NCBI GenBank assembly: GCA_964542475.1
Contig: CAZIUL010000019.1
Coordinates: forward strand, 1 to 64,000
Length of the DNA: 64,000 nucleotides
Reading direction: 5' to 3'
Origin: CAZIUL01 sp964542475
Lineage (GTDB): Bacteria > Planctomycetota > B15-G4 > CAYZWU01
This document shows positions 46,433 to 58,054 of the stretch, piece after piece. Position 1 is the stretch's first letter. Every line of letters starts with the position of its first letter. A program made the position numbers and the translations under genes. The notes under the pieces were generated by a model. That model saw only the letters and a program-made list of their open reading frames with translations, did no database searches and was not told where the DNA came from.

Positions 46433-48261
46433 TCACCTGTGAAGCGAGCGGTAGATCCGATCCGCAAGCACGGCGCCGACCCCGGGCACCATACTTATCT
46501 CTTCCCTCGACGCGCCCATGAGCTCTCTCAGCCCGCCGAAGCGGCTCAGCACGCGCTGTTTCTTCTGCCTGCCGAGCCCGTTGACGCTGTCTAGCGGTGA
46601 CGAGATCCCTGCTTTTTGCATTCGTTTTCGGTGATACGATATTGCAAACCGGTGGGCCTCGTCGCGAACTCTTTGCAGAAGGTGCATGGAAAGAGATCCG
46701 GCGGGCACCTTGTCGGTGGCGCCGACTGACGGCGCTACTATCATGTCATCAGATCCTTCCTTGACGCACACCGCCCTGGCGCGGGTTTCTCCTTTTTGAA
46801 TGCCGAGAAAGTCCACCCCGGTCACGTCGAGTTCGTGAGCCGCCTCCAGCGCGCAATTGAGCTGGCCGATCCCCCCGTCCACAAGGATCAGGTCCGGAAG
46901 GCCGCCCTCGTCAGCGCCCCTCTTCAGCCTGCGAAGGACAACCTCCCGTATCATGGCGTAGTCATCCATTCCCTCGACGCTCTTGATCCGGTACTTCCTG
47001 TACATGCTGCGCACGGCCCTGCCCTCTTCGAAGCGCACCACCGCCCCCACCGCTTCAGCTCCGCCCATTGTGGAGATGTCAACCCCTTCTATGGAGGCGG
47101 GAACACGCTTCAGCCCGAGCGAAACCTTCAGCAGCATCTGCGCCTTTTCCGTGTTTTTACGCTCCTTCAGCAGCGTATCGAGAGAGAAGCCCGCGTTTTC
47201 ACGCGCCATCTCCAGGAGCTTTGCCGCGTCTCCGCGTTTCGGTACTTTGAGCCTGAAAGCCGCGCCCCTGAGGCTTTTGATGCGTGCCTCAACAGCATCC
47301 ATCTCAGGCACCTCGATCGGTACGTACGCCGCCTCCGGTATGTAACGGATGCCGTCGTAGTAACGCAGAAGGAACTGGCTGATGAGCTCTCTGGCGTCGA
47401 TCGCCAGGTCAAAGGTAAACGGCCTCTTTGAGATGAGTTTTCCTTCCCTGAACGAAAGCACGGCCACGGCAGCCAATCGGCCTCGAATGCACGCACCCAT
47501 GAAATCCGCGTCGTAAAACCGGATGTTCTCGACACGCTGCGGCCTCGCAATCGACTTGAGAGCGTTTATGCGGTTCCTGGCGCGAGCGGCTTCTTCGAAC
47601 TCCATTGCAGCGGAAGCGCGTGCCATTTCCTCTTCGAGTTTGTGTATCAGATCTTCCACGTCGCCCCGCAGAATACCGATAGCTTTTTTCAATAATCCGC
47701 TGTATGACTTCTTGCTTATCTTGCCGACGCACGGGCCGGGACAGCGTCCGATCTGGTGCTTGAGACATGGACGCTGCCTGCTCTTGAACTCGCGTTCCGA
47801 ACAGTCGCGGAGCGGAACAACGCGTCGTATCACCCTTAAGCTGGTGCGGAGCGCGCCTGAAGATGAGTACGGACCGAAATAAACGGCATGGTCCCGCCCG
47901 GGCCGCCTTACCGGCACGATCGCTGGAAAGGGATGGCTCGTGTCGACCCTGAGGCTCAGGTAGGTCTTGTCATCCTTCAGCCGGATGTTGTACCGGGGCT
48001 TCAGCTTCTTGATAAGGTTGTTTTCCAGGATGAATGCCTCGGTTTCGTTGCGCGTGGCAATGTACGACACATCCTCGACCAGGTCGATCAGGTGACGCTC
48101 GGCTAACCGGCTCTCCTGCCTGCACGACGGCACGAAATAAGAACGCACCCGCTTCTTCAGGCTCAGGGCCTTGCCCACGTAAACGACCAGCCCCTCTCCG
48201 TTCTTCATCATGTAGACCCCGGGCGCTTCCGGGATGTTGTCGAGAAACGGCTTTGCAGAGG

Positions 48262-48265
<4 letters not shown>
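46433..48265 (-). CDS. uvrC: Excinuclease ABC subunit C
   Basis: A 610-residue nuclease of nucleotide excision repair making both incisions around a lesion. The N-terminal GIY-YIG domain (APGVYMMKNGEG then VVYVGKALSLKKRVRSYF), the Cys-containing segment (CLKHQIGRCPGPCVGKIS), a UVR helix pair (LEEEMARASAAMEFEEAARARNRI), an RNase H-like second nuclease domain (GVDISTMGGAEAVGAVVRFEEG; DLILVDGGIGQLN) and a C-terminal helix-hairpin-helix (VPGVGAVLADRIY) are all visible. Its ATG overlaps the uvrB stop by four bases, giving a uvrB-uvrC operon. It converges with the recombinase gene. Confidence 0.97.
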
Positions 48266-50262
<1,997 letters not shown>

Positions 50263-50434
50263 GCCCCTTGGGCTTGTTCCCTCAGCTTTCAAGGCGCCGC
50301 CTCCATCTCTCCTCTCCCTCCCCGGCAGATAAACGATATCACCGCAGGAACAGCTTGACACATACAAAATATACATTAAGTTCAAGAAGACAGCCGGATT
50401 CAAAATAAACGTCACGATACGGGAGTCGCCGAAG

Positions 50435-51625
50435 ATGCCGATGATCGTATGCCCCAGGTGCAAAAAAGAGTACGATGTCCACTTCAACGTTCTCGGGAAA
50501 AGGGTCACCTGCAAATCATGCAAAACACCGTTTGAAGCCAAGGTTCTCAGGGCCCGGACAAGAAAGCCCGAGCAGCGTAATCCCATGAAAATCATACTCG
50601 CCTTGACAGGCGCGGGCCTTCTGATCATTGTTGCGATGATCTTCAGCATCAGCGGTGAAGGAGAACCGGAAAAAAAACCGCCTCCTGTTGAGCAGGACAC
50701 AAGCAACGAGACCGTGCACACTGACGAGTACAAGCCGCTCGAGGTGGTCAGGACCGAAAGGGAGCTGTTCTGCCTCGATTTCCTTCAAGCTGTTTCTGAC
50801 AACGATGTGGACGCCATTTTGAAGATGTTCAACTTCGGCGTATATCACAGGCTGCACAAAGCGGGCGGAGAGCCCCGCTGGAACGATTTTGACGAGGTCA
50901 GCCAGCTGCTCAAAAAGAAGGATTACACTCAAGCCATGACAAACGACTCGGCGCAAGGCGGCGGGTTCGTGAGGAGCTCGGAAGTCGTCCATGTAAAGGA
51001 GAGCTCCTGGGACAACGAAAAAGGGCAGGTGGATGTACGGCTGAAGAACACGCACAACGGTCGCCTGCAGGACAGATCGTACCAGATTTCGCGAATTGGG
51101 AACGATCTCGTGATCTTCGACTATACGGTCGGTCCCGAGTACGGCGGCGACCTGGACAAGCCTGAAGACAAGCCGAAAACCCTAGACGAGAAATACAAAC
51201 ACCGCGTCAATCCGCTTGGGGAGATCGTTGAACAGGAATACACCCCTGATACGGACAAGGACACCGTCTACAGGCTTGAGATGCTGACAGAAGACCTGCT
51301 CGGGGATAGCCGCAACGCATCCCGCGAGGCAAGGGAAAGCCTGATCGATCTCGGGAAAAAGTCGATACCAGCGGTTCTCAACAAGATGGTCGGCCTCGAC
51401 ATGAAAAGCGAGGAAGATATTGCCGTTGCCAACAAGTGCGTCTCTGTTCTCAGGGTTCTCACCGGCCGCTCATTCAGGTTCCAGCCCGGAATGTTCCTGG
51501 ACAGCATGCTCGAAAGCCAGGCAACGGATCTCACAAGATCAATACAGCGCTGGTTCGGATGGTGGGATCGTAACAAGGACACATGGGAAGGCCGAGACAT
51601 AGAAGAAGAGATGGAAGACTGGTGA
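50435..51625 (+). CDS. Zinc-ribbon single-pass membrane protein
   Basis: A 396-residue protein. The N-terminus is a CxxC-x16-CxxC zinc ribbon (Cys6, Cys9, Cys26, Cys29) of the kind common in planctomycete-like genomes. A single TM helix follows (about residues 52-72), so the remaining 320 residues are probably periplasmic. These are mixed alpha/beta and contain a possible NTF2-like region (FLQAVSDNDVDAILKMFNFGVYHRLHKAGGEP) and a helical end with LIDLGKKSIPAVLNKMVGLD. The function is unknown. The next gene encodes a protein of the same plan, so they are probably paralogues acting together. Confidence 0.75.
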   Translation: MPMIVCPRCKKEYDVHFNVLGKRVTCKSCKTPFEAKVLRARTRKPEQRNPMKIILALTGAGLLIIVAMIFSISGEGEPEKKPPPVEQDTSNETVHTDEYKPLEVVRTERELFCLDFLQAVSDNDVDAILKMFNFGVYHRLHKAGGEPRWNDFDEVSQLLKKKDYTQAMTNDSAQGGGFVRSSEVVHVKESSWDNEKGQVDVRLKNTHNGRLQDRSYQISRIGNDLVIFDYTVGPEYGGDLDKPEDKPKTLDEKYKHRVNPLGEIVEQEYTPDTDKDTVYRLEMLTEDLLGDSRNASREARESLIDLGKKSIPAVLNKMVGLDMKSEEDIAVANKCVSVLRVLTGRSFRFQPGMFLDSMLESQATDLTRSIQRWFGWWDRNKDTWEGRDIEEEMEDW

Positions 51626-51777
51626 TATACCGGGCGCCCTGTTTTTGTGTTGAAGGAACAGCCTCGATCAGGCTAAATACAGGACAACAAGTGTGAAGCA
51701 TTACCGTCTTATGGAGTTAGTTTTATTTATACCTTGTCAGCCGGCAGGGCAAATTGCAGATATTTGAGGAGTAAATC

Positions 51778-52800
51778 ATGGCTGATAGGATAGCTGTCTG
51801 TTCTGAATGCGGAAGCAAGTACAAGATTCCGCCGACATTCAAGGGAAGCAAGGCCAAGTGCAAAAAATGCGGAGCTGTTGTTGTTGTTCCAGCAGCGGAT
51901 GAGGAGGTAATGACTCAGGAATCCGTGGCTGCCGGGAAAAAACCGGCAACCGCAAAAAAAGCGGTCAAGCCGGGGGTAAAAGCGGGAGCCGCGGCTGCTC
52001 CGCGCCCCAGCCGCCCAGGCGGAGCAAGGGCTGGAGGATCCAGGCGAAGCAGCAGGAGAAGGGGCGGGGAAGATGACGAGTCGAACAACATGATGTGGGT
52101 CTGGATCATCGGAGGCATATCAATCGTCGGCATCATCATCGTTTGCTTCTTTGTTTTCGGCGGAGAGGAAGAGCCTGTTGTTAAGGAAACCAAGCCCGAA
52201 GTGGTCAAGGTAGAGCCGGAGCCCGAGCCCGAACCGGAGCCCGAGCCGGAACCCGAACCGGAACCCGAAGTAGCGGCCGAGGTTCCCGAAGAGCCGGAAG
52301 AGATCGACCCCGTCATCAAGTTCGAAATGCTACCGCCTATTATCGGGTGCAGCCAGGAAAGGTTCGACCGTTTGACCGAATGCTTTGTGGACGGGTTCAT
52401 CAAGGAGGAGCTGCCGCTCTACAAGCGCAGGAAGCTGAAGAAGGAGTTCGAGGAGGCGCTCGAACCTGATGCCGGGTACGATATCATTCCTGTTCTGCTG
52501 AACGGATTCAACAACCTCGACCTCTTGAGCCCTGAAGATGTGGTCATTGCCTTCAGAACCGCGGAGATGTGGAACAAGTTCACCGGCAAGGGGCTCACAG
52601 ACGTGCCCGTGAAAGGCGACATCTCAGAGGAGCTGATGAACGAAAACCTCAAATGGAACAGGCCGGCCATCAACAGCGTCGTCAACAAGGTCTGGAGATT
52701 AAAGATCGACAGCAAGGAAAAACAGGATGTTTTCTTTGACAGGATCGAAACTGCCAGGCAAAGAGAGATAGATAAGGCTGATGAGGAGGAGGGGTTATAG
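51778..52800 (+). CDS. Zinc-ribbon membrane protein with Pro-Glu spacer
   Basis: A 340-residue protein with an N-terminal zinc ribbon (Cys8, Cys11, Cys28, Cys31), a disordered Lys/Ala/Arg-rich linker (residues 45-100), one TM helix (about 105-128), a rigid Pro-Glu repeat (about 146-164, encoded by imperfect GAGCCC/GAACCG repeats) and a helical C-terminal domain from about residue 175. The Pro-Glu rod recalls TonB-type spacers across the periplasm. The ribbon would be cytoplasmic. No function is known. An AGGAG sequence lies upstream. A GTCxGACA-type hairpin repeat follows the stop. Confidence 0.75.
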   Translation: MADRIAVCSECGSKYKIPPTFKGSKAKCKKCGAVVVVPAADEEVMTQESVAAGKKPATAKKAVKPGVKAGAAAAPRPSRPGGARAGGSRRSSRRRGGEDDESNNMMWVWIIGGISIVGIIIVCFFVFGGEEEPVVKETKPEVVKVEPEPEPEPEPEPEPEPEPEVAAEVPEEPEEIDPVIKFEMLPPIIGCSQERFDRLTECFVDGFIKEELPLYKRRKLKKEFEEALEPDAGYDIIPVLLNGFNNLDLLSPEDVVIAFRTAEMWNKFTGKGLTDVPVKGDISEELMNENLKWNRPAINSVVNKVWRLKIDSKEKQDVFFDRIETARQREIDKADEEEGL

Positions 52801-52808
52801 TTCAGGGA

Positions 52809-52859
52809 AGAAATGTCGGACATGTCTGGCAAGTCAGACATGTCCGACAAGAGAGTTTG
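52809..52859. repeat. GTCxGACA hairpin repeat
   Basis: TGTCGGACATGTCTG (52814-52828) and CAGACATGTCCGACA (52835-52849) form a perfect 15-pair stem with a six-base loop. The flanks AAGAAATGTC and ACAAGAGAGTT match 44069-44100 in the other orientation. It lies just after a stop codon but lacks a T tract. Confidence 0.75.
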
Positions 52860-52893
52860 GCAGTTATATCACTGACGCGTATCTGTTGCCGCG

Positions 52894-53130
52894 TCATTCC
52901 CCAATCACGGGATCAATCTTCACCATCCGCTCAATCAGGTACTGGATGGCCTTGTCGATGTGTTTTTCCTCGCCTTCGAGCTCGAGGTACACCATGCCGA
53001 TATCATCCGATATGGAAGCTCCCCGAATGTTTGGGATTACATCGAAATCCTTGCCGAGGTTATAAAGAATCGGTTCCCTGATCATCTCCTTTGGAAAGGT
53101 ACAGTAGTATTTCTTTTTGACCGATACCAT
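52894..53130 (-). CDS. NIL-domain protein
   Basis: A 78-residue protein consisting of a single NIL (ACT-like) domain: KKKYYCTFPKEMIREPILYNLGKDFDVIPNIRGASISDDIG and a C-terminal EEKHIDKAIQYLIERMVKID helix. NIL domains bind small ligands or metals in methionine ABC transporters (C-terminus of MetN) and ferredoxins; free-standing copies are thought to sense ligands such as methionine. The ATG at 53130 has GGAGG ten bases upstream; the longer frame to 53184 has no better start. It is alone, between two convergent or co-directional unrelated genes. Confidence 0.85.
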   Translation of the reverse strand: MVSVKKKYYCTFPKEMIREPILYNLGKDFDVIPNIRGASISDDIGMVYLELEGEEKHIDKAIQYLIERMVKIDPVIGE

Positions 53131-53290
53131 CTTGAGTATACCTCCAAAACACGTTCTGTTGATGTTGCACGCTGTGGACAGCACATGTTGGTTATGAACA
53201 GGTGCCTGATTACCCGGGTACCGCTGCCTGGAGTGTAACCATCTTACGAGTGCAATGTGAAGATACCAGGAAAATCCATGACCATCGCGC

Positions 53291-54991
53291 TCAACGGCTG
53301 TTGAAATAAGAATCAGGAAAGTAAGGGTACCTCTTAAACCAAAGGAGCAGCTCCCTCTCGATCACTTCATAACGGAACAGTTTCTTCTTTTTCAGAGAAA
53401 AATCCGTTCCTCCGTCCGATGACCCTGATCCGCCATCCTCTTCATCCGGAGTCTCAACACCGCCTGCCGCTTCACCGCCCTCCCCTGTACCACCGCTGCC
53501 CAAATCCGTGTTTCCGGAACCGGGATCGACTCCGTACCCGCTGCCCCCGCTCTCGCCTGTTCCATAGCTTCCCGGAAAGTCGGAATCTGATGTCATTCTT
53601 ACTATCTTGTCCAGCTCCAACCCTTTGAAGATTTCGGTCATCACAGCGTCTCGAAGGCGAAAATGCCACATTCCCGAGATGCGGGACAACCTCTCCGCAT
53701 AGAGCTCTTCAAGGATGCGCGGATCCATCTTGTTGCTCATTACCTTGGCCACCTTTTGTGCAACCCCGGACATAACCTCGTCACCTCGCTGCTTTGCCCA
53801 GTGATCAGCAAGCTGCAGGTACTGCTTTCCTCCAAGTATCCCCAGCACGAGAAGCAAATCCGACGCAGCCTCGGGATTTTTCTCCTTTTCGAGAGCATCT
53901 CCGATCATGGCGCAGGTTGTATCATCGTGGACATGCCGGCACGCCAAGGCGGCCGCGGACCTCATCTGCTGATCAGGATCTCTGAGCGCATCATGGACTT
54001 CATCCTGAAAAGAGGCGGCAAAACCTGACCAGGACAAGGCCAGCAGGCAATGAGCCCTGACGTACGATTCCCTCGAACTGTTCAGCACTGTGCTGAAGAT
54101 CGCGGCAGCTTTTTTCTCATCCTGGTAGGTCATTGAATACAGAGCATCAGCAGCGATTCGTGGATCCAAACCAGCCGCGGCCTTTTCGAGAATAGGAACG
54201 GATTGTTCCGATCTGAACCTGCCCAGGCAGACAGCCAGCGCGCCAATCAAGCCCCTGCGATTGAGGCCGTATTTGAGCAGAGCGGGCAGGAGCACGGACT
54301 CGCCTGAAAACGCCGCACCAAGAATTAGAGCCTTTCTGCGGCTTTCATTGGAAGATTTGAGAAGCGCTGGAACAGCCTTGATAACATCATCGCCGCCGGC
54401 CATCAGGGCGGACAAAAGGAAAATTATTGAGAGCTCGTCTTCGCGTTCCGATTTTGCGTATTTGATCATTTTGCCGGCCGAGAGAGAGTCTTTTCTCCTG
54501 GCCAGCGCCAGGGCCGCGGCTTTTCTGACAAAACGGTTCTTTTCGGGACCGAGAAGGGAGCGTAAACGATCGAGCTCGATTGATGCATCGGACTTGCCGA
54601 GCCCCAGAGCCGCCATTATCAGCTCATCCCTGCCGCGTGAAGAGCTTGCCGAGATACTCTCGAGCAGACGGGCAGCCTCTTTGCCTCCTATCTCAGACAA
54701 GGCGAGGATCAAACATCGCACAAGCATCGGGTTGGTGTTGTGCTCTATCTCGTGAACCATGGCTGGCAGTGCCACTTTGTCCAGACGGATCAAGCGCTCG
54801 ATTACGCCGAACCTCGTCTGGTAGTCAGCATCACGAAGCTGCTTGATACTGTCTTCCAGAAACTTCATGCGGCTTGCGGACAGCTTCTTGCCGGAAGTGA
54901 TCAAAAGATCATCACTCCTGGAATCCGTGCCTGCGAGCAGAACAAGAGCTGTCAGGATTGAGAGAACGAACAGATGTTTTGAAATACGCAT
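53291..54991 (-). CDS. Secreted HEAT-repeat protein with Gly/Ser-rich C-terminus
   Basis: Read from ATG 54991 (GAGG six bases upstream, followed at once by the signal peptide MRISKHLFVLSILTALVLLAG), giving 566 residues. Residues 45-440 are a run of HEAT/armadillo-like helix pairs (LGKSDASIELDRLRSLLG; AAALALARRKDS; ALSEIGGKEAARLL). A low-complexity stretch of Gly, Ser, Asp and Thr lies near 490-540, before a short hydrophobic end. The protein probably binds other proteins in the periplasm or at the cell surface. No closer function can be given. Confidence 0.75.
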   Translation of the reverse strand: MRISKHLFVLSILTALVLLAGTDSRSDDLLITSGKKLSASRMKFLEDSIKQLRDADYQTRFGVIERLIRLDKVALPAMVHEIEHNTNPMLVRCLILALSEIGGKEAARLLESISASSSRGRDELIMAALGLGKSDASIELDRLRSLLGPEKNRFVRKAAALALARRKDSLSAGKMIKYAKSEREDELSIIFLLSALMAGGDDVIKAVPALLKSSNESRRKALILGAAFSGESVLLPALLKYGLNRRGLIGALAVCLGRFRSEQSVPILEKAAAGLDPRIAADALYSMTYQDEKKAAAIFSTVLNSSRESYVRAHCLLALSWSGFAASFQDEVHDALRDPDQQMRSAAALACRHVHDDTTCAMIGDALEKEKNPEAASDLLLVLGILGGKQYLQLADHWAKQRGDEVMSGVAQKVAKVMSNKMDPRILEELYAERLSRISGMWHFRLRDAVMTEIFKGLELDKIVRMTSDSDFPGSYGTGESGGSGYGVDPGSGNTDLGSGGTGEGGEAAGGVETPDEEDGGSGSSDGGTDFSLKKKKLFRYEVIERELLLWFKRYPYFPDSYFNSR

Positions 54992-55186
54992 CGAGAACCT
55001 CGACATGTGACCGGTTCCGTAAAGGGGAGCCATCGGATCGGCATGCATCATTCTATCACAAAACAGCGGCAGAGGAAAAAGGAAAGTTATCCGGTAACTT
55101 CCACTCCTGTTCATCGACAAATACATGACGTCGTTTCAACCGTTTGATTGTTTTTTTATTTCATAATGAAAGCAAAGGAGGAACCT

Positions 55187-56410
55187 GTGAAAAAACCGTT
55201 ATTTGTACTGGCTGTTGTCCTGCTTTTTGGGTGGAACGCATCCGAGGATATCCTTGCCGGATCCGGTGGTAACCATCCCATCGGCTTTTCTTTAACCGAC
55301 AACGAGGATCTTTCCGGAAAAGCGATCGGCAAGGAAGAAATCGTAACGTACGAGGAAGGATCGGGTACACGTCTTCTTTTCAGCAACGAGGGCTTCGCCT
55401 TCATGATCGGCGACAACAACGGCGATGGAATCGAAGAGATCCCCTCGGACATCGATGCTTTCCATGTTGAGCTCATACCAGGCTCATCTTTGCCGAGCGC
55501 CATGTTTTTTTCGACGAAAACAAGCTGTATTGGTGTACATGACGGGGACCTGTTCAGGTTCCACGAAACAGGAGGGATCGAACTTTACATGGATGAGCCG
55601 TACTTTGTCACGGTCAGCGGAGCGTCCGACGGCAACGTGGATGTCAACGCCTTCACGCGATCGTCATCGGGCCAGATTTACTTCAGCTTCGCGGACGATG
55701 AAAACAGCTCGCTTCTGTCAGGCAGTCAGCCGGGCATTGTGAAAGACGGATGCATCATATGTATAAACACCCAGGGCACAGCCTCTGTGCTCTACACCGA
55801 AGATATGGTTTCCGACATGGTTTCCAACGCTCTTGGCAAGCAGTACAGCATTATCGATGTACAAGGGCTGAGCTATGATGATGCGAACGAACAGCTCCTG
55901 TTCAGTGTGCAGTCGCCGACATCTCACGACGGTTCGGTTTTCAGCGACCAGGGAGGAGGAACGCTGCTTGCGGGATACGATGAGGCTTCATTCGGATTCT
56001 CCGGCGAGGTCGAAATCGACGCGCTGAGCCTGTTGCCCGTGCTGTTCGACATGCGTTCCATCGAAATCGAGCCAAGGTATCCTAGAAAGACGGACATGAT
56101 CATCATCACCGTTTCCGGGGGTGTTTCAGGCGAGCCGTATCATCTGTTCGTCTCAGGAGATATCACGAGCAGTGTGCTGCCCCCGTTTTACGGAGGGTTC
56201 GGTTCTTTCCTGCTCGACATGAGCCATCCTTACTTCTCCATCGGCCTCAACCTGCTGCCGTACCTGACCGGTGTTTACAACTCCGAAGGAACAGGTGAGT
56301 TCATCACAACAATGCCCTCGGATCCCAGCCTGATCGACTTCCGTATACAGGCTGTCGATCCTGTATCCAGGGTCTTCTCACACCCGTTCACGCTGGAGTT
56401 CAACCAGTAA
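55187..56410 (+). CDS. Hypothetical secreted protein
   Basis: A 407-residue exported protein. I chose GTG 55187, five bases after a strong GGAGG, because a signal peptide begins there (MKKPLFVLAVVLLFGWNASEDILAG). The mature part reads as beta-propeller-like or phytase-like strands, with Asp-rich loops (GDNNGDGIEEI; DGDLFRF; DDANEQLLFSVQSP), followed by a C-terminal Ig-like domain (MIIITVSGGVSGEPYHLFVSGD). The last residues (HPFTLEFNQ) recall the ending of the secreted protein at 27693. A strong terminator lies 43 bases after the stop. Confidence 0.72.
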   Translation: MKKPLFVLAVVLLFGWNASEDILAGSGGNHPIGFSLTDNEDLSGKAIGKEEIVTYEEGSGTRLLFSNEGFAFMIGDNNGDGIEEIPSDIDAFHVELIPGSSLPSAMFFSTKTSCIGVHDGDLFRFHETGGIELYMDEPYFVTVSGASDGNVDVNAFTRSSSGQIYFSFADDENSSLLSGSQPGIVKDGCIICINTQGTASVLYTEDMVSDMVSNALGKQYSIIDVQGLSYDDANEQLLFSVQSPTSHDGSVFSDQGGGTLLAGYDEASFGFSGEVEIDALSLLPVLFDMRSIEIEPRYPRKTDMIIITVSGGVSGEPYHLFVSGDITSSVLPPFYGGFGSFLLDMSHPYFSIGLNLLPYLTGVYNSEGTGEFITTMPSDPSLIDFRIQAVDPVSRVFSHPFTLEFNQ

Positions 56411-56453
56411 CGAATTGCTGGGTTGGGCGGCCGGGGTTGATTACAAAAATCAG

Positions 56454-56488
56454 CACGGCGGAAAGCGAAGCTTTTCCGCCGTGTTTTT
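56454..56488 (+). terminator. Rho-independent terminator
   Basis: CACGGCGGAAAGC pairs with GCTTTTCCGCCGTG (one bulged T) around a short loop, followed by five T residues. It closes the secreted protein gene at 55187. Confidence 0.88.
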
Positions 56489-56557
56489 CTAGCCCGCACA
56501 TTTCATCATCTTCGTCGCGAGGTGTCGCAGCAGAAGAGGATGAAATGTGCGGACTAG
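56489..56557. repeat. Palindromic intergenic repeat, copy d (most complete)
   Basis: The fullest copy: 25-base arms that match at all but two positions (left arm CTAGCCCGCACATTTCATC and on; right arm its inverse ending GTGCGGACTAG), separated by a 19-base GC-rich centre with GCGAGGTGTCGC. CTAG lies at both ends, and the right CTAG is also the left border of the next element. Confidence 0.8.
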
Positions 56558-56719
56558 GAGCCCGTTGAAAAATCAGATCGGCTGCGGCCGGCCCTTTTGC
56601 CCGATCTCTGCGTTGCGAGATCCTCAACGAATCCACTGATTCGTCTTCGGTCTCGCGCCTTGACCTCGGACAAAATGACTCGGCCTCGCTTCCGAAGCAC
56701 TTTTTCAACGGACTCCTAG
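56554..56719. mobile_element. MITE-like element with terminal inverted repeats
   Basis: A 166-base element with no coding capacity. The ends are CTAGGAGCCCGTTGAAAAA and its inverse TTTTTCAACGGACTCCTAG, a 19-base terminal inverted repeat with one mismatch. The right end lies three bases from the stop codon of the EpmA-like gene. Its size and ends fit a miniature inverted-repeat transposable element; no transposase is present in the window. Confidence 0.65.
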
Positions 56720-56722
56720 GCT

Positions 56723-58054
56723 TCAGGAAAAGAAAGGCACAACGGAACTCAGCTCTTTTTCGCCCAAAAGGAGCATTATAAGACGATCGAAGCCTAGCGC
56801 TACGCCACCGGAAGGGGGCATGCCAAGCTCGAGGGCATCGAGAAAAGAGGGGTCCTGTGGCACAGGTAGTCCGCCTGCTGCCTTTCTCTCTTCCGTTTCT
56901 GCGGCGAACCTCTGCTTTTGTTCTTCAGGGTCGTTCAATTCTGTAAAACCGTTGGCCAGTTCAACGCCATCGATGTACAGCTCGAACCTTTCGCATACAT
57001 TGGATCTGTGTTCACTGATCTTGGAAAGCGATGCTTCGGAAGCCGGGAAATCGATAAGAAAAACGGGCTCGCCGCGGCCGAGCGCGGGCTCTACACCGCC
57101 CACGAAGATTTTGAAATAGCGGGTCCGGAGCGGATCATCGGGATTCAATCCAAATGCGTTGCGAGACGCCTCGTCCCTTGCAAAGCCTGGGTCGTTATCA
57201 AGAAACGGCTGCAGATCCACCCCCGCAAAACGCTCGAACGCTTCTTTCATGGAAAGCCGGGCATAGGGAGGCTTCAGTTGCTCTGCCCTTTCAAAGGCTA
57301 CATCGATTGCCAGTGTGTAAACCAGCTCCTCCATATCGACCATTATCTCTTCGTAGGATGCGAAAGCACGGTACCATTCCACCATTGTGAACTCGTGATG
57401 ATGAAGCCCTCGCGTCTCTGACGGCCCGTTTCGAAACGTTCGCGCGATCTCGAATATTTTTTCAAAACCTGCAGCAAGGAGCCGCTTGTGAAAGTATTCG
57501 GGAGATGTGATGAGAAACATCTCCTTTCCGCTCTCTCCATCGTCCAGCTGTGTCCTGAACGGGTCGAGGTGCGGTTCCTGTCCCGGGGCAGGCACGATGA
57601 CAGGGGTTTCCACCTCGTCAAAACCACGATCAAGAAAAAAAACCCTGAGCGCCTCTTTAAGCCGGCGGCGCCGCTCGAAAAGATCCCGTGGAAGGTTCCA
57701 CAAGGCCCTGTTCCATGATCCGGTGCGCGGGAACGGTTTTCCCGGCGCAAGAACCCTGAATCGTGAAACCGAGAAACCGCTGCCCGGGCCTTTTCCGCCT
57801 TGCACCTCGATAATGTCTCCGGGGGACAAGGAAGTGTGGTTACGACCATCTCCCGTGCCGCCTTTCGAGGCGTTCTCAAAATTCAACCCAATCGAACCCG
57901 AAGCGTCTTCCAGGGTGTACCCTGCCTCCTGATCGTGGGCAAGCTTGCCCGCTATCCATACCTGCCCTTTAGAAGGAACTCCTCTGATGTCATGCTGCCT
58001 TCTGGTTCGCGCCGGGTAATTTGGATCCGGCCTTGTTTTTCCGTTTTCATGCAT
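56723..58054 (-). CDS. EpmA/GenX-like lysyl-tRNA synthetase paralogue with N-terminal OB-like domain
   Basis: A 443-residue class II aminoacyl-tRNA synthetase-like enzyme. The catalytic domain (from about residue 130) matches LysRS/EpmA: motif 1 region RGFDEVETPVIVPAPGQEPHLDPF, motif 2 FRNGPSETRGLHHHEFTMVEWY and motif 3 GGVALGFDRLIMLLLG. EpmA attaches beta-lysine to elongation factor P and lacks an anticodon domain; here a 120-residue N-terminus contains a small OB-like segment (GQVWIAGKLAHDQEAGYTLED, then LSPGDIIEVQGG), too short for the usual LysRS anticodon-binding domain. It may be an EF-P lysylase or a short lysyl-tRNA synthetase. No efp or epmB gene is nearby. Confidence 0.82.
   Translation of the reverse strand: MHENGKTRPDPNYPARTRRQHDIRGVPSKGQVWIAGKLAHDQEAGYTLEDASGSIGLNFENASKGGTGDGRNHTSLSPGDIIEVQGGKGPGSGFSVSRFRVLAPGKPFPRTGSWNRALWNLPRDLFERRRRLKEALRVFFLDRGFDEVETPVIVPAPGQEPHLDPFRTQLDDGESGKEMFLITSPEYFHKRLLAAGFEKIFEIARTFRNGPSETRGLHHHEFTMVEWYRAFASYEEIMVDMEELVYTLAIDVAFERAEQLKPPYARLSMKEAFERFAGVDLQPFLDNDPGFARDEASRNAFGLNPDDPLRTRYFKIFVGGVEPALGRGEPVFLIDFPASEASLSKISEHRSNVCERFELYIDGVELANGFTELNDPEEQKQRFAAETEERKAAGGLPVPQDPSFLDALELGMPPSGGVALGFDRLIMLLLGEKELSSVVPFFS

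Noticed and set aside
52212..52270. CRISPR-like or tandem repeat array
   Set aside because: The repeats are GAGCCC/GAACCG codons inside a gene, with no spacers; no CRISPR array occurs in the window.
51915..52403. Antisense ORF with a long Gly-Ser run
   Set aside because: The Gly-Ser run is only the complement of the Pro-Glu codons of the zinc-ribbon membrane protein.
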